NCBI GenBank assembly: GCA_001464895.1
Contig: LNEE01000006.1
Location: forward strand, 1 to 64,000
Length of the DNA stretch: 64,000 nt
From: Betaproteobacteria bacterium Ga0077532
GTDB lineage: Bacteria > Pseudomonadota > Gammaproteobacteria > Burkholderiales > Ga0077523
Reading direction: 5' to 3'
The notes under the pieces are model-generated. The model searched no databases. It saw nothing but the letters and a program-made list of their open reading frames with translations, and was not told where the DNA came from. This document shows, in pieces, positions 12,326 through 25,746 of the stretch; positions within the stretch are counted from its first letter, which is position 1; every line of letters starts with the position of its first letter. The translations under genes were made by a program, and so were the position numbers.

Positions 12326-12348
12326 TCGGGAAAGGACCCTGTTGGCGC

Positions 12349-13545
12349 CTAGCGGCGGTTGGAGAGGAAGCTGGCGAGGCGGCCCGCCGCTTCGTTGCAT
12401 TCGGCAGACGGTGCGACGAGTGCGATGCGGACGAAGCCCGCACCGGGATTCACGCCGCGGGATTCGCGGGCGAGGAAGCTCCCGGGAAGCACGGTTACAT
12501 TATATTGTTCGAGCAGGTCGCGGGCGAAGGTGGCGTCGTCACCACCGACCCTCAACCAGAAGTAGAAACCGGCATCGGGCATCGCGATGTCGATCAGCGG
12601 CGCGAGGCGCGCGTGGAATGCGTCGAACTTCTCGCGGTACAGCCGTCGATTCTCGATCACGTGGGCCTCGTCGCGCCACGCGACCTCGCTCGCAGCCTGC
12701 ACCGCCGGGCTCATCGCGCTGCCGTGATACGTGCGATACAGCAGGAAGGCCTTGAGCAGCGCGGCATCGCCCGCCACGTAGCCGGAGCGCATGCCGGGGA
12801 CGTTCGAGCGCTTCGACAGGCTGCCGAACACGACGAGACCGCGGTAGTCGTCTCTACCGAGGGCCCGGGCGGCCTGGAGTGCGCCCAACGGTGGATTCGC
12901 CTCGTCGAAGTGGATCTCCGAATAGCACTCGTCCGCGGCGATCACGAAGCCGTGGCGGTCCGAGAGGTCGAAGAGCGCCTGCCATTCCGCCAGCGTCATG
13001 ATCCGACCCGTCGGATTTCCGGGGGAACACACGTAGATCAGCTGGGTGTCGCGCCATTCCTGGTCGGTGACCGTTTCGAATCCGCATCCGAATCCGGTTT
13101 CCGGCAACTGGTTCAGGAAGCCCGGCGTCGCGCCCGCCAGCAGGGCCGCGCCCTCGTAGATCTGATAGAACGGATTCGGCATCAGCACCCTGGCGCCCGA
13201 CCGTGTGCGGTCCACCACCGTCTGTGCGAAGGCGAAGAGCGCCTCGCGGCTGCCGTTCACGGGGAGCACCTGGGTGGCCGGGTCGGGGTGGGGGATCCCG
13301 TAGCGGCGGCCGAGCCAATCGGAGATGGCTTCCCGGAGGCCGGGGTTTCCCAGGGTCGCGGGGTAGCCGGCGAGCCCACCGAGCCCGGCGACGAGGGCCT
13401 CCTTGATGAACGGCGGCGTCGGGTGCTTCGGTTCCCCGATCGACAGATTCACCGGCGCCAGCCCGTCGGGCTTCGCGGCACCGGCGAACAGTGTCGCGAG
13501 CTTCTGGAAGGGGTATGGCTGCAGGCGGGCGAGATCGGGGTTCAT
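12349..13545 (-). CDS. dapC: N-succinyldiaminopimelate aminotransferase
   Basis: This PLP-dependent class I/II aminotransferase converts N-succinyl-2-amino-6-ketopimelate to N-succinyl-LL-DAP. In the 398-residue protein the motif [16 protein letters not shown] carries the Schiff-base lysine, and PGNPTGRI and DECYSEI are typical cofactor-binding segments. It opens the dapC-dapD-pilU-dapE-prmB operon. The start [16 protein letters not shown] is chosen by homology; the long open frame upstream is antisense to the smc leader. The SD is weak. Confidence 0.92.
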   Translation of the reverse strand: MNPDLARLQPYPFQKLATLFAGAAKPDGLAPVNLSIGEPKHPTPPFIKEALVAGLGGLAGYPATLGNPGLREAISDWLGRRYGIPHPDPATQVLPVNGSREALFAFAQTVVDRTRSGARVLMPNPFYQIYEGAALLAGATPGFLNQLPETGFGCGFETVTDQEWRDTQLIYVCSPGNPTGRIMTLAEWQALFDLSDRHGFVIAADECYSEIHFDEANPPLGALQAARALGRDDYRGLVVFGSLSKRSNVPGMRSGYVAGDAALLKAFLLYRTYHGSAMSPAVQAASEVAWRDEAHVIENRRLYREKFDAFHARLAPLIDIAMPDAGFYFWLRVGGDDATFARDLLEQYNVTVLPGSFLARESRGVNPGAGFVRIALVAPSAECNEAAGRLASFLSNRR

Positions 13546-13587
13546 CGAGATGGGAGCAATCGGGGAGCGGTTCAGGACAAGCGGCGG

Positions 13588-13593
13588 ATTATA
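13588..13593 (-). promoter_or_regulatory. -10 box of the dap operon
   Basis: Read on the minus strand this is TATAAT, 43 bp upstream of the dapC start. It is a perfect sigma-70 -10 hexamer; the -35 region is not obvious. It would drive the five-gene dap operon. Confidence 0.55.
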
Positions 13594-13698
13594 GGGAGCG
13601 CGCGCAGTCGAGTCTTCCCGCATCGGTGGTCCCGCCCGAGAGGCGCCGCCCCGGCATTTCGGGGCCCGTACGGCACCGATCCGCGCGGGGAGTTCGGT

Positions 13699-13704
13699 TA
13701 CAAT
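13699..13704 (+). promoter_or_regulatory. Possible -10 box ahead of smc
   Basis: TACAAT is set in the context GGTTACAATCCGCCCC, similar to other promoters in this window. No convincing -35 is found. A transcript from here would start near 13711 and meet the intrinsic terminator after only about 40 nt. Confidence 0.4.
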
Positions 13705-13716
13705 CCGCCCCGAGAA

Positions 13717-13756
13717 AACCGCCTGCCCAGCCTCGCTTCCAGGCGGTTGTTTTTTT
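13717..13756 (+). terminator. Promoter-proximal intrinsic terminator in the smc leader
   Basis: AACCGCCTG (13717-13725) pairs with CAGGCGGTT (13740-13748) across a 14-nt loop and is followed by GTTTTTTT, so stem and T-tract are both good. It lies 90 bp before the smc GTG and just after a -10-like box. It could be an attenuator for smc-zipA-ligA or the end of a very short RNA. Confidence 0.7.
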
Positions 13757-13846
13757 GCGACGCCCGAGCCGTTCCATCTGCGGGCGTCGCCAGGTCCCAA
13801 CGTCCTCTCGGCATCTTTCTGCACAGTCCCGGACGGAGTTCTCCCA

Positions 13847-16800
13847 GTGCGTCTCACCCACATCAAGCTCGCCGGTTTCAAGTCATTCGTCGATCCGACC
13901 CACGTGCCGCTACCGGGGCAACTGGTCGGGGTCGTGGGTCCGAACGGCTGCGGCAAGTCGAATGTCATCGATGCCGTCCGCTGGGTGCTCGGCGAGTCCT
14001 CGGCGAAGCATCTCCGCGGCGAGACCATGCAGGACGTCATCTTCAACGGCTCGGGAGACCGCAAGCCCGCCAACCGGGCGAGCGTCGAACTCGTCTTCGA
14101 CAACAGCCTCGGCAAGGCCGCCGGCGCGTGGTCCCAGTACGGCGAGATCGCCATCAAGCGCGTCCTCGAACGCCGCGGCGACTCCAGCTACTTCATCAAC
14201 AACATCCCCGTCCGCCGTCGGGACGTCAGCGATCTCTTCCTCGGCACCGGCCTCGGCGCCCGGGCCTACGCGATCATCGAGCAGGGCATGATCTCCCGCA
14301 TCGTCGAGGCGAAGCCGGAGGAGGTCCGCATCTTCCTCGAAGAGGCCGCGGGCGTCTCGAAGTACCGGGAGCGGCGCAAGGAGACCGAGGCTCGCCTGGA
14401 GGACAGCCGGGAGAACCTGCTGCGGGTGGAGGACGTCCGCCGCGAACTCGGCGCCCAGATCGGTCGGCTAGAAGAGCAGGCCGTGACGGCCGAGCGCTAC
14501 CGCACGCTCGAAACGGACATCCGGCGACACCAATGGCTGCTGTGGAGTGTCCGCCAGCGCGATGCGGGTCTGCGTCGCACCAGGCTGGCGGAGGAGATCG
14601 GGTCCATGACGCTGGACCTGGAGCGCACCACGGCTTCGCTTCGGGAGGCGGAGGCACAGTTGGAAAGCCTGCGCGAAACCCACTACAGCGCCGGTGATGC
14701 GGTGCACGCGGCCCAGGGCGAGCTGTACGAGGCCAACGCGCAGCTGGCGCGGGCCGAGCAGCAGCTCCAGTTTCTCCGTCAGAGTCGTCAGCGTGCCGAC
14801 AGCCGGCGCCGTGAACTGGAGGAGCAGATCGCCCGCGAGACCGAGCGCCGCGCCGCCGCGTCGGATGCCCTTGCCGAGGCCGAGTCCCAGCGGGAACTTG
14901 CCGCTGCCGAGACTGAGCAGCAGGAGGCCAGGGCCGAGAGTGCGCGCGACGCACTGCCCAGGGCGGAGCAGGCCTGGCGGGATGCCCGTGCGGACGTGGA
15001 CAAGGCACGCCAGGCCGTGGCCGAGGCGCAGCGCGCGCGCGACATCGCGATGACGCGTCGCGACCAGGCCGATCGGTTGATCGCGCAGCTGCAGGCGCGC
15101 CGAGACAGATTGAATGGCGAACGGACCGGGCTGGTCCTGCCCGACGAGGCCGGCATCGAGACGCTGCGCATGGAACGGGAGGCCCTCGAGGAGGAGATCG
15201 CTGGAAACCGGGAGCGGCAGGCGATGCTCTCGGAGGCGATTCCCAAGGCCGAGGAGGACCTCCGCGAGTGGTCCCGGGCGCTCGATTCCTCACGCCAGAC
15301 CCTCGCGGCCCTGGAGGCGCGTCGTCACGCACTGGTGGGCTTGCAGCAACAGGTCGGTTCCAGCGAGCAGATGGCCGCGTGGCTCGGGCAGCATGGTCTT
15401 TCGGACAAGGCGCGCTTCTGGGAGAAGCTGCACGTCCGACCGGGCTGGGAGGGGGCCATCGAGGCCGTGCTCCGCGAACGGCTCAACGCCGTGGCCATGG
15501 AGGATCCCGGGCGCCTGGCCGACTGGTTCGGGGCATCCCCGCCTGGAAAACTGGCGGTGTATCAGCCGGCGAATGCCGCCGCGGCCGAAGCGCATTCGGC
15601 GCCAGCGGGATGCGAGCCGCTCGCGTCGTTCGTGACCTGCGACGATCCCTCCATCTCGGCCGTGCTCGGCGAGTGGATGGGCGGCGTCTACGCGGTCGAG
15701 ACCACGGTGGTCGCCCGCACGAAGGCCGCGGAGCTTCCGGCAGGGACGGCGGTGGTCTGCCGGGAAGGGCACATCTTCACGGCACACAGCGTGGCCTTCC
15801 ACGCCCCCGATTCCGAGATCCACGGGCTGCTCGAACGCAAGCAGGAGATCGAGCGGCTGGAAGCCGACATCCCGGGCGTCGAGGCGGAACTGGCCGCCCA
15901 GCGTGAGCGGGTCGCCGGAACGGATGCCGCGCTCCGCCAGCATCGGCAGGAACTGGAGAGCCTCCGCAACCGCACGGCCACCCTCTCGCAGCGGCGGCAC
16001 CTGGTGGAGCTTGAAGAGGTGCGTCTCAACCAGGCCCTCGAGCGCGCGCGGCATCGGATCGATCAGATCGAACGCGAGATCGTCGAGATCGCCGAGGAGG
16101 AGGCCCTGGAGCAGGAGGCCCGTGCAGAGGCCACCATGGAGGCCGAGGGCGCCGACGACACGCTGGCCCGGGTCGACGAGGAATCCACGTCGGCCCAGGG
16201 GCGGCATCGCGAGGCCGAGAGTACGCTCGCCCGCATGCGGGAACTGTCGAGTCTGGCGGAGCGGGGCGTGCAGGAAGCGCGCTTTGCCGAACGGTCGCTC
16301 GATGCGCGCATCGACGAACTGCGTCGCAGCCTGCAGTTGCTGGGCGAACAGATCTCGGCGGCACGGGGCGGTCTGGACGCTGCCGAGGCCGAGGCGGCGA
16401 GTCTCGAGGAGGGGCCGATCGCCGAGGAGCTGGCGATCGTGCTGGCGACGAAGAACGAGCGCGAGCTGTTGCTCGGCCAACGTCGCGACGCGCTGGCCGA
16501 GGCCGAGCGGGCGATGCGCGGCGCGGACGAGGCGCGGGCGACCCACGAACGGCGCCTCGAACCGCTCCGGGAACGCATCGGTCAGCTCCGGCTCGAGGAG
16601 CAGGAGGCGCGTATTGCCGAGGAAGGCTTCGCAGCGCAGCTTGCCGAGGCCAACGCCGACATCGCGTCTCTCGCGGAGGCGCTGGAGAAGCCACCCCGGC
16701 CGAACGTCCTGCAGGGCGACATCAACCGGTTGCAGGAGGAACTCGCCTCCCTGGGGCCGGTGAACCTCGCCGCGCTCGACGAGCTGGCCAAGTCCTCCGA

Positions 16801-17374
16801 GCGCAAGGCCTTCCTGGATGCCCAGTGGACCGATCTCACGGAGGCGGTCAACACGCTGGAGGATGCCATCCGCCGGATCGACCGCGAGATGCGCGAGCGG
16901 CTCCAGGCCACGTTCGACCAGGTCAACACCAATCTCCAGCAGATGTTCCCGCAGCTCTTCGGCGGCGGCGAAGCAAGGCTGGTCATGACCGGTGACGAGA
17001 TCCTCGACAGCGGTGTCCAGATCATCGCCCGGCCGCCGGGCAAGAAGAACGCATCGATCCAGCTGCTCTCCGGCGGCGAGAAGGCCTTGACGGCGGTCTC
17101 CCTGGTGTTCGCGCTCTTCAAGTTGAACCCCGCGCCGTTCTGCCTGCTCGACGAGGTGGATGCGCCGCTGGACGATTCCAACACCTCACGATTCTGCGAG
17201 CTGGTGAAGCGCATGTCCGAGCACACGCAGTTCATCTTCATCAGCCACAACAAGATCACGATGGAGATGGCCGAGCAGCTCGTCGGCGTCACCATGCGCG
17301 AGCTGGGTGTCTCCCGTGTCGTCGCCGTCGATGTCGACGAAGCGATGCGTCTCCAGGACGAGCGTGCCGCTTGA
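13847..17374 (+). CDS. smc: Chromosome segregation protein SMC
   Basis: This is a structural-maintenance-of-chromosomes ATPase that, with ScpA/ScpB, condenses and segregates the chromosome. The 1175-residue protein has Walker A GPNGCGKS at 31-38, long heptad-rich coiled coils (about 165-500 and 670-1000, Arg/Glu/Ala-rich), a hinge around 515-640, the ABC signature LLSGGEK near 1075 and Walker B CLLDEVDAPLD near 1100. The start is GTG with GGAG about 10 nt upstream. It is the first gene of the smc-zipA-ligA unit. Confidence 0.96.
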   Translation: MRLTHIKLAGFKSFVDPTHVPLPGQLVGVVGPNGCGKSNVIDAVRWVLGESSAKHLRGETMQDVIFNGSGDRKPANRASVELVFDNSLGKAAGAWSQYGEIAIKRVLERRGDSSYFINNIPVRRRDVSDLFLGTGLGARAYAIIEQGMISRIVEAKPEEVRIFLEEAAGVSKYRERRKETEARLEDSRENLLRVEDVRRELGAQIGRLEEQAVTAERYRTLETDIRRHQWLLWSVRQRDAGLRRTRLAEEIGSMTLDLERTTASLREAEAQLESLRETHYSAGDAVHAAQGELYEANAQLARAEQQLQFLRQSRQRADSRRRELEEQIARETERRAAASDALAEAESQRELAAAETEQQEARAESARDALPRAEQAWRDARADVDKARQAVAEAQRARDIAMTRRDQADRLIAQLQARRDRLNGERTGLVLPDEAGIETLRMEREALEEEIAGNRERQAMLSEAIPKAEEDLREWSRALDSSRQTLAALEARRHALVGLQQQVGSSEQMAAWLGQHGLSDKARFWEKLHVRPGWEGAIEAVLRERLNAVAMEDPGRLADWFGASPPGKLAVYQPANAAAAEAHSAPAGCEPLASFVTCDDPSISAVLGEWMGGVYAVETTVVARTKAAELPAGTAVVCREGHIFTAHSVAFHAPDSEIHGLLERKQEIERLEADIPGVEAELAAQRERVAGTDAALRQHRQELESLRNRTATLSQRRHLVELEEVRLNQALERARHRIDQIEREIVEIAEEEALEQEARAEATMEAEGADDTLARVDEESTSAQGRHREAESTLARMRELSSLAERGVQEARFAERSLDARIDELRRSLQLLGEQISAARGGLDAAEAEAASLEEGPIAEELAIVLATKNERELLLGQRRDALAEAERAMRGADEARATHERRLEPLRERIGQLRLEEQEARIAEEGFAAQLAEANADIASLAEALEKPPRPNVLQGDINRLQEELASLGPVNLAALDELAKSSERKAFLDAQWTDLTEAVNTLEDAIRRIDREMRERLQATFDQVNTNLQQMFPQLFGGGEARLVMTGDEILDSGVQIIARPPGKKNASIQLLSGGEKALTAVSLVFALFKLNPAPFCLLDEVDAPLDDSNTSRFCELVKRMSEHTQFIFISHNKITMEMAEQLVGVTMRELGVSRVVAVDVDEAMRLQDERAA

Positions 17375-17453
17375 GGCCGCGCGCTGACGGACAACAGCTG
17401 ATGCCCGACGCCGAGGTGCGATGTATCCTCGGCGCAACAGAACGGTCCAATCC

Positions 17454-21539
<4,086 letters not shown>

Positions 21540-21540
<1 letters not shown>

Positions 21541-22094
21541 TGCAGATCACTCGCGAGGAAGCCTGGCGCATCCTGGACCGGGCCGAGCTCGTGTGTGGTC
21601 CGGAGGCGGTCGCCGCTGCCGTCGAGCGGGTCGCGGGAGACATCGCTCGCCGCCTCTCCGACGCCCAGCCCCTCGTGCTGGCCGTCATGGGAGGCGGCAT
21701 CGTCTTCTGCGGGCAGTTGCTGACCCACCTTCGTTTTCCCTTGGACCTCGACTACATCCACGCGACGCGCTATCGCGGCGGGACCACCGGTGGCACCATC
21801 GACTGGCGTGTGCGGCCTCGCGAGGATGTGCGTGGCCGGTTGGTCCTCGTGGTGGACGACATCCTCGACGAGGGGCACACGCTGGCCGCAATCAGGGAGT
21901 CGCTTCTGGAAGCCGGGGCCGCAGAGGTCCTGAACGTCGTGTTCTGCGAGAAGCAATTGGCTGGCGAGAAACCCATCCAGGCCGATTTCGTGGGTATCAC
22001 GGTTCCAGACCGCTACGTGTTCGGTTACGGCATGGATGTCCACGGCGCCTGGCGGAACCTCCCGGCGATCTACGCCCTCACTCCGGAGAACTGA
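21540..22094 (+). CDS. hpt: Hypoxanthine-guanine phosphoribosyltransferase
   Basis: It salvages hypoxanthine and guanine to IMP and GMP with PRPP. The 184-residue protein has the PRPP-binding motif VLVVDDILDEGHT at about 101-113. It is coupled to galU upstream (TGATG) and directly precedes a methylthioinosine phosphorylase, whose product is hypoxanthine; the pairing therefore makes biochemical sense as a purine/methylthio salvage unit. Confidence 0.9.
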
Positions 22095-22095
22095 C

Positions 22096-22857
22096 TTGCA
22101 AGGTCCGGTACTCGGCATCATCGGTGGCACTGGCCTCACGCAGCTTGCCAATCTCGAAGTCTCGCGTAGGCAGGTCGTCCGTACCCCCTTCGGCGAACCT
22201 TCCGGGGCCCTCACGTTCGGCAGCATCCGCGGGCGCGAGGTCGTGTTCCTCGCGCGGCACGGGTACGGGCATACGATCGCGCCCCACATGGTTAACTATC
22301 GCGCGAACCTCTGGGCGCTCCACGCCGAAGGGGTCAGGCGCGTGGTCTCGGTCGCTTCCGTCGGCGGCATCGCACCCGCCCTCGGACCCGGTGTCATCGC
22401 GGTGCCGCACCAGATCATCGATTACACGTGGGGCCGCAAGTCGACCTTCTTCGAAGGCCCCGACCGGCCGGTGACCCACATCGATTTCACCCATCCTTAC
22501 GATGCGTCGTTGCGGCAGGCGATTCTCCGTGCGGCCGCGGACGTCGGCGAGCAGCCGATTCCCGAAGGCGTCTACGCGGCCATGCAGGGCCCGCGGCTTG
22601 AGACGGCTGCGGAGATCGATCGGCTGGATCGCGACGGGTGCACCATGGTCGGGATGACCGGCATGCCCGAAGCGGCGCTCGCGCGCGAGCTCGAGATGGC
22701 CTACGCCGCGATCGCGGTCGTCGCGAACCATGCCGCCGGGCGTGGCAGCAGCCGCGACAGCATCCGCCTGGACGACATCCACGCGGCCCTTCAGGAGGCC
22801 ATGGCACGCGTGCGAGGCATTCTGGAACGTCTGGTGGAGCACCATGCCAGTCCGTGA
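22096..22857 (+). CDS. S-methyl-5'-thioinosine phosphorylase (MTAP/PNP family)
   Basis: It phosphorolyses a methylthio-nucleoside to methylthioribose-1-phosphate and a purine base. The 253-residue protein has the GGTGLTQL N-terminus, [34 protein letters not shown] and [19 protein letters not shown]. Close similarity in these segments to the Pseudomonas methylthioinosine phosphorylase (as remembered), with Asn in VVANHAAG, favours methylthioinosine over methylthioadenosine. The TTG start lies one base after the hpt stop. The adjacent hpt would use the released hypoxanthine. Substrate is inferred. Confidence 0.82.
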   Translation: MQGPVLGIIGGTGLTQLANLEVSRRQVVRTPFGEPSGALTFGSIRGREVVFLARHGYGHTIAPHMVNYRANLWALHAEGVRRVVSVASVGGIAPALGPGVIAVPHQIIDYTWGRKSTFFEGPDRPVTHIDFTHPYDASLRQAILRAAADVGEQPIPEGVYAAMQGPRLETAAEIDRLDRDGCTMVGMTGMPEAALARELEMAYAAIAVVANHAAGRGSSRDSIRLDDIHAALQEAMARVRGILERLVEHHASP

Positions 22858-23377
22858 AGTGATCCGCATGGGGGATCCACGGCTCCTGTCTCGGGCGCTC
22901 GAGGTCGGGACCTTCGACACGCCCGAACTGCATGCCCTTGTCACGGATCTCGAGGACACCATGCGGGCGATGCAGGGCGCCGGTATCGCGGCACCGCAGA
23001 TCGCCGTGGGGCTTCGCGTGGTCATCTTCGGTGGGTTTCGCAGCGCTCGATACCCTGACGCCGATGAGATTCCCTATACCGTCCTGGTGAACCCGGTGCT
23101 CGAACCTCTTTCCTCCGAACTGGAGGACGGGTGGGAAGGCTGTCTCTCCGTCCCTGGGATGCGGGGGCTGGTGCCTCGGTTCCGACGTTTGCGCTACACG
23201 GGGTTCGACGCATACGGGCGCCGCGTCGACCGGACCGTCTCGGATTTCCACGCCCGTGTGGTCCAGCACGAGTGCGATCACCTGGACGGCATCCTGTATC
23301 CGATGCGGATCCGCGATCTCCGCCAGTTCGGGTTCCAGGACGTCCTCTTTCCCGGCGACACCGCGGCCGACGACTGA
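22844..23377 (+). CDS. def: Peptide deformylase
   Basis: It removes the N-terminal formyl group from new proteins. The 177-residue protein shows all three family motifs: GAGIAAPQ (about 45-52), EGCLSVPG (about 98-105) and the metal-binding HECDHLDG (about 141-148). The ATG at 22844 overlaps the upstream gene by 14 nt and is preceded by GGTGGAG, which decides the start. It is the last gene of the long smc-to-def unit, and the genome probably holds a second def elsewhere beside fmt (family knowledge). Confidence 0.93.
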   Translation: MPVREVIRMGDPRLLSRALEVGTFDTPELHALVTDLEDTMRAMQGAGIAAPQIAVGLRVVIFGGFRSARYPDADEIPYTVLVNPVLEPLSSELEDGWEGCLSVPGMRGLVPRFRRLRYTGFDAYGRRVDRTVSDFHARVVQHECDHLDGILYPMRIRDLRQFGFQDVLFPGDTAADD

Positions 23378-23758
23378 CCAGCGCGGGCTTCCACAGGCCC
23401 GTCGCCAGCATCCCGTCAGCGGTTCCCCCTGTGTCGCAGCCCGGTGCGCCCGCACGAGTGCCTGCGCCCGCACGAGTCCCTCCGCGTGGGCGGCCCAAGC
23501 CCACGCCTCCAAGAGCGCGCGCTGCTCAGGTCTTGCGGGTTCCGGTCGTTACCTCCTGCATAGGGCGGACTCCAGAGAATCCTTCTCGGGCCGTCCCGGT
23601 GTGCCATCGCCGCTCCCGGAATCCTCTCAGAACTCAAGATTTCAGGGGTCGCGCCGTAAACCGGTTTGACAGCGGTTTGGAAGGCCGTTACTGGCGAGGG
23701 CAACCAAAGTCGTTTTGCATGTATTGAAAACTTTGACTTTCGTCGAGAGGAATCACAG
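23378..23758. other. Intergenic region before fliC
   Basis: These 381 bp hold no recognisable gene. A weak GCGGGC/GGCCCGT hairpin follows def at about 23380, without a T-tract. The distal part is AT-richer and carries the flagellin promoter candidate and an SD. Confidence 0.6.
23665..23691 (+). promoter_or_regulatory. Possible sigma-28 (FliA) promoter of fliC
   Basis: GCCGTTAC at 23684-23691 matches the FliA -10 consensus GCCGATAA at 6 of 8 positions, about 68 bp upstream of the flagellin ATG. The upstream element at the right distance (TTTGACAG) is a poor match to TAAAGTTT. It is inferred because flagellin genes are class 3 genes. Confidence 0.4.
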
Positions 23759-25228
23759 ATGTCCCAAGTCATCAGCACCAACGTCGCATCGCTGAATGCG
23801 CAGCGCAACCTGAGCACGTCTCAGAATCAGCTTTCCACGGCCCTTCAACGCCTGTCCTCCGGCCTGCGCATCAACTCCGCGAAGGACGATGCTGCTGGTC
23901 TCGCGATCTCCGAGCGATTCACTGCTCAGATTCGCGGCCTCGAGCAGGCCCGCCGCAATGCCAACGACGGTATCTCCCTGGCCCAGACGGCCGAAGGTGC
24001 CCTCAAGTCGTCGGGCGACATCCTCCAGCGTATCCGTGAACTGTCCGTCCAGTCGGCCAATGCGTCGAACTCCGCCGGCGACCGCAAGGCGCTGCAGTCG
24101 GAAGTCGGTCAGCTCGTTTCGGAACTCGACCGTATCGCCAACACCACGGACTTCAACGGTCTGAAGCTGCTGGATGGTTCCTTCGGCTCCGCCTCGTTCC
24201 AGGTCGGCGCGAACGCGAACCAGGTGATCACGGCGCAGACCGGCGACTTCCGCACCGCGGTCTACGGCAACAACAACTACCGCTCCAACTCGATCGACGC
24301 GTCTGCGACTGCAGCATTTGCCGCCGGCACGTTCGACATCCAGGGTCTCGAGACCAAGACTGTCACGGTTTCCGCGACGGACACTGCGCGCACTCTGGCG
24401 AACAAGGTCAACACCGTCTCCGACAAGACCGGCGTGACTGCGACCGCGCAGACGCAGTCGCTGGTGTCGTTCGGTACGGCCGACACCAACTACACCCTCG
24501 CGGTCACTTCGAAGAACTCCTCCGCCGTGAACGTCAGCTTCACCGTCGGCGCGGTCGATACAGCCGAAGGTCTTGCGAACGCAGTGGCAGCCATCAACGA
24601 TGCGGCATCGAAGACCGGTGTCACCGCGAAGTTGAACGACGCCCAGAACGGCATCATCATCACCAACGAGACGGGCGAGAACATCACTCTTGCCAACGGA
24701 GCGGCCTCGGGTGGTTCCATCGACGTTTCGAACTTCGACCCGGCGGGTATCGACACCCCCGACGACCAGTCCGATGACTTCGGCACGGCAACCACGGTGG
24801 CAGCGGGCGCCGATAACGTCTCCGTGGGTTACCTGCTGTTCGATGCGGAGAAGAGCTTCTCCGTGGTGGGCGACGGCGCGACCGACGCGGTGACCGACGG
24901 CTCGGCGACGCTCCAGGCGGTCTCCGGCATCGACATCTCGAACGTCAACGGTGCCAACGACGCACTGCGGATCGTCGACGCGGCGCTTGCTGCAGTGAAC
25001 GGTCAACGCGCCAAGTTCGGTGCCCTGCAGTCTCGCTTCGAGAACACGGTGTCGAACCTGCAGACGACCTCCGAGAACCTGTCGTCGTCCCGTTCGCGGA
25101 TTCGCGATGCGGACTTCGCCGCCGAGACCGCCGCGCTGACCCGCTCGCAGATCCTGCAGCAGGCCGGTACCGCGGTTCTGGCCCAGGCGAATGCAATCCC
25201 GAACAACGTTCTGTCGCTGCTTCGGTAA
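23759..25228 (+). CDS. fliC: Flagellin
   Basis: This is the filament subunit, exported by the flagellar type III system. The 489-residue protein keeps the conserved N-terminal D0/D1 helices ([19 protein letters not shown] through the [19 protein letters not shown] region) and the C-terminal D0/D1 helices (ending [14 protein letters not shown]). The middle (about 180-400) is a variable Thr/Ala/Asn-rich surface domain. The start is set by GAGAGGA upstream and by homology; a longer open frame is ignored. It heads the flagellar cap and chaperone genes. Confidence 0.97.
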   Translation: MSQVISTNVASLNAQRNLSTSQNQLSTALQRLSSGLRINSAKDDAAGLAISERFTAQIRGLEQARRNANDGISLAQTAEGALKSSGDILQRIRELSVQSANASNSAGDRKALQSEVGQLVSELDRIANTTDFNGLKLLDGSFGSASFQVGANANQVITAQTGDFRTAVYGNNNYRSNSIDASATAAFAAGTFDIQGLETKTVTVSATDTARTLANKVNTVSDKTGVTATAQTQSLVSFGTADTNYTLAVTSKNSSAVNVSFTVGAVDTAEGLANAVAAINDAASKTGVTAKLNDAQNGIIITNETGENITLANGAASGGSIDVSNFDPAGIDTPDDQSDDFGTATTVAAGADNVSVGYLLFDAEKSFSVVGDGATDAVTDGSATLQAVSGIDISNVNGANDALRIVDAALAAVNGQRAKFGALQSRFENTVSNLQTTSENLSSSRSRIRDADFAAETAALTRSQILQQAGTAVLAQANAIPNNVLSLLR

Positions 25229-25292
25229 GTAGTGCCATCCGCCGGCCGGCTCTGGCTGGCTGGCGGGTGATCTGGATCGAGGAAATTCCATC

Positions 25293-25673
25293 ATGCTTGT
25301 ACAGGCGACGATACTTTCGGCAGTCAAGCCCCGGACCGTGGACGCAGCCACCACGCCCGGCAATTCAGGTGCACCGTCGGCGGTGCCGGCGCAGCCTGCC
25401 CAACCGCGGCCGGAGGCGCAGGCAACGCAGGTGCAGGCAGTTGTGCGAGAGGCCGAGAGTCTCGAGCAGACGCTGCAAGGTGCCCAGGAAGCCGCCGAGG
25501 CAGCTGGCGCAAATCTGCAGTTCACGATCGACAAGGACAGCGGCAAGACCATCGTGAAGGTGGTCGATTCACAGACGAGCGAGGTGATCCGTCAGATCCC
25601 CTCGGAAGAGTTGCTGGCGCTTGCGCGCAGCATGAGCAAGACGGAAGGTCTGTTGATCAGTCAGAAAGCCTGA
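25293..25673 (+). CDS. flaG: Flagellar protein FlaG
   Basis: This small protein of 126 residues is found between fliC and fliD in many polar flagellates, where loss changes filament length. The conserved C-terminal part reads LQFTIDKDSGKTIVKVVDSQTSEVIRQIPSEELLAL; the N-terminal half is a Pro/Ala/Gln-rich linker. GAGGAAA precedes the ATG. Biochemical role is not firmly known. Confidence 0.9.
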   Translation: MLVQATILSAVKPRTVDAATTPGNSGAPSAVPAQPAQPRPEAQATQVQAVVREAESLEQTLQGAQEAAEAAGANLQFTIDKDSGKTIVKVVDSQTSEVIRQIPSEELLALARSMSKTEGLLISQKA

Positions 25674-25746
25674 ACGCGCAGGTAGAGCGCGGAGGATCCG
25701 GGACCGGTCCGACCGCAGCCACCACTTCCCACGGAAGGGCACCACG

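Larger units (their letters stand above)
13546..13846. other. Divergent dapC/smc control region
   Basis: This 301-bp non-coding region holds a minus-strand TATAAT for dapC (13588-13593), a plus-strand TACAAT box (13699-13704) and an intrinsic terminator at 13717-13756 that lies between that box and the smc start. No protein-coding gene is seen in it. Confidence 0.7.

Noticed and set aside
23684..23735. Sigma-54 promoter upstream of fliC
   Set aside because: TTGCA occurs near 23715 but no GG lies at the required 10-bp distance; a sigma-28 match is better.
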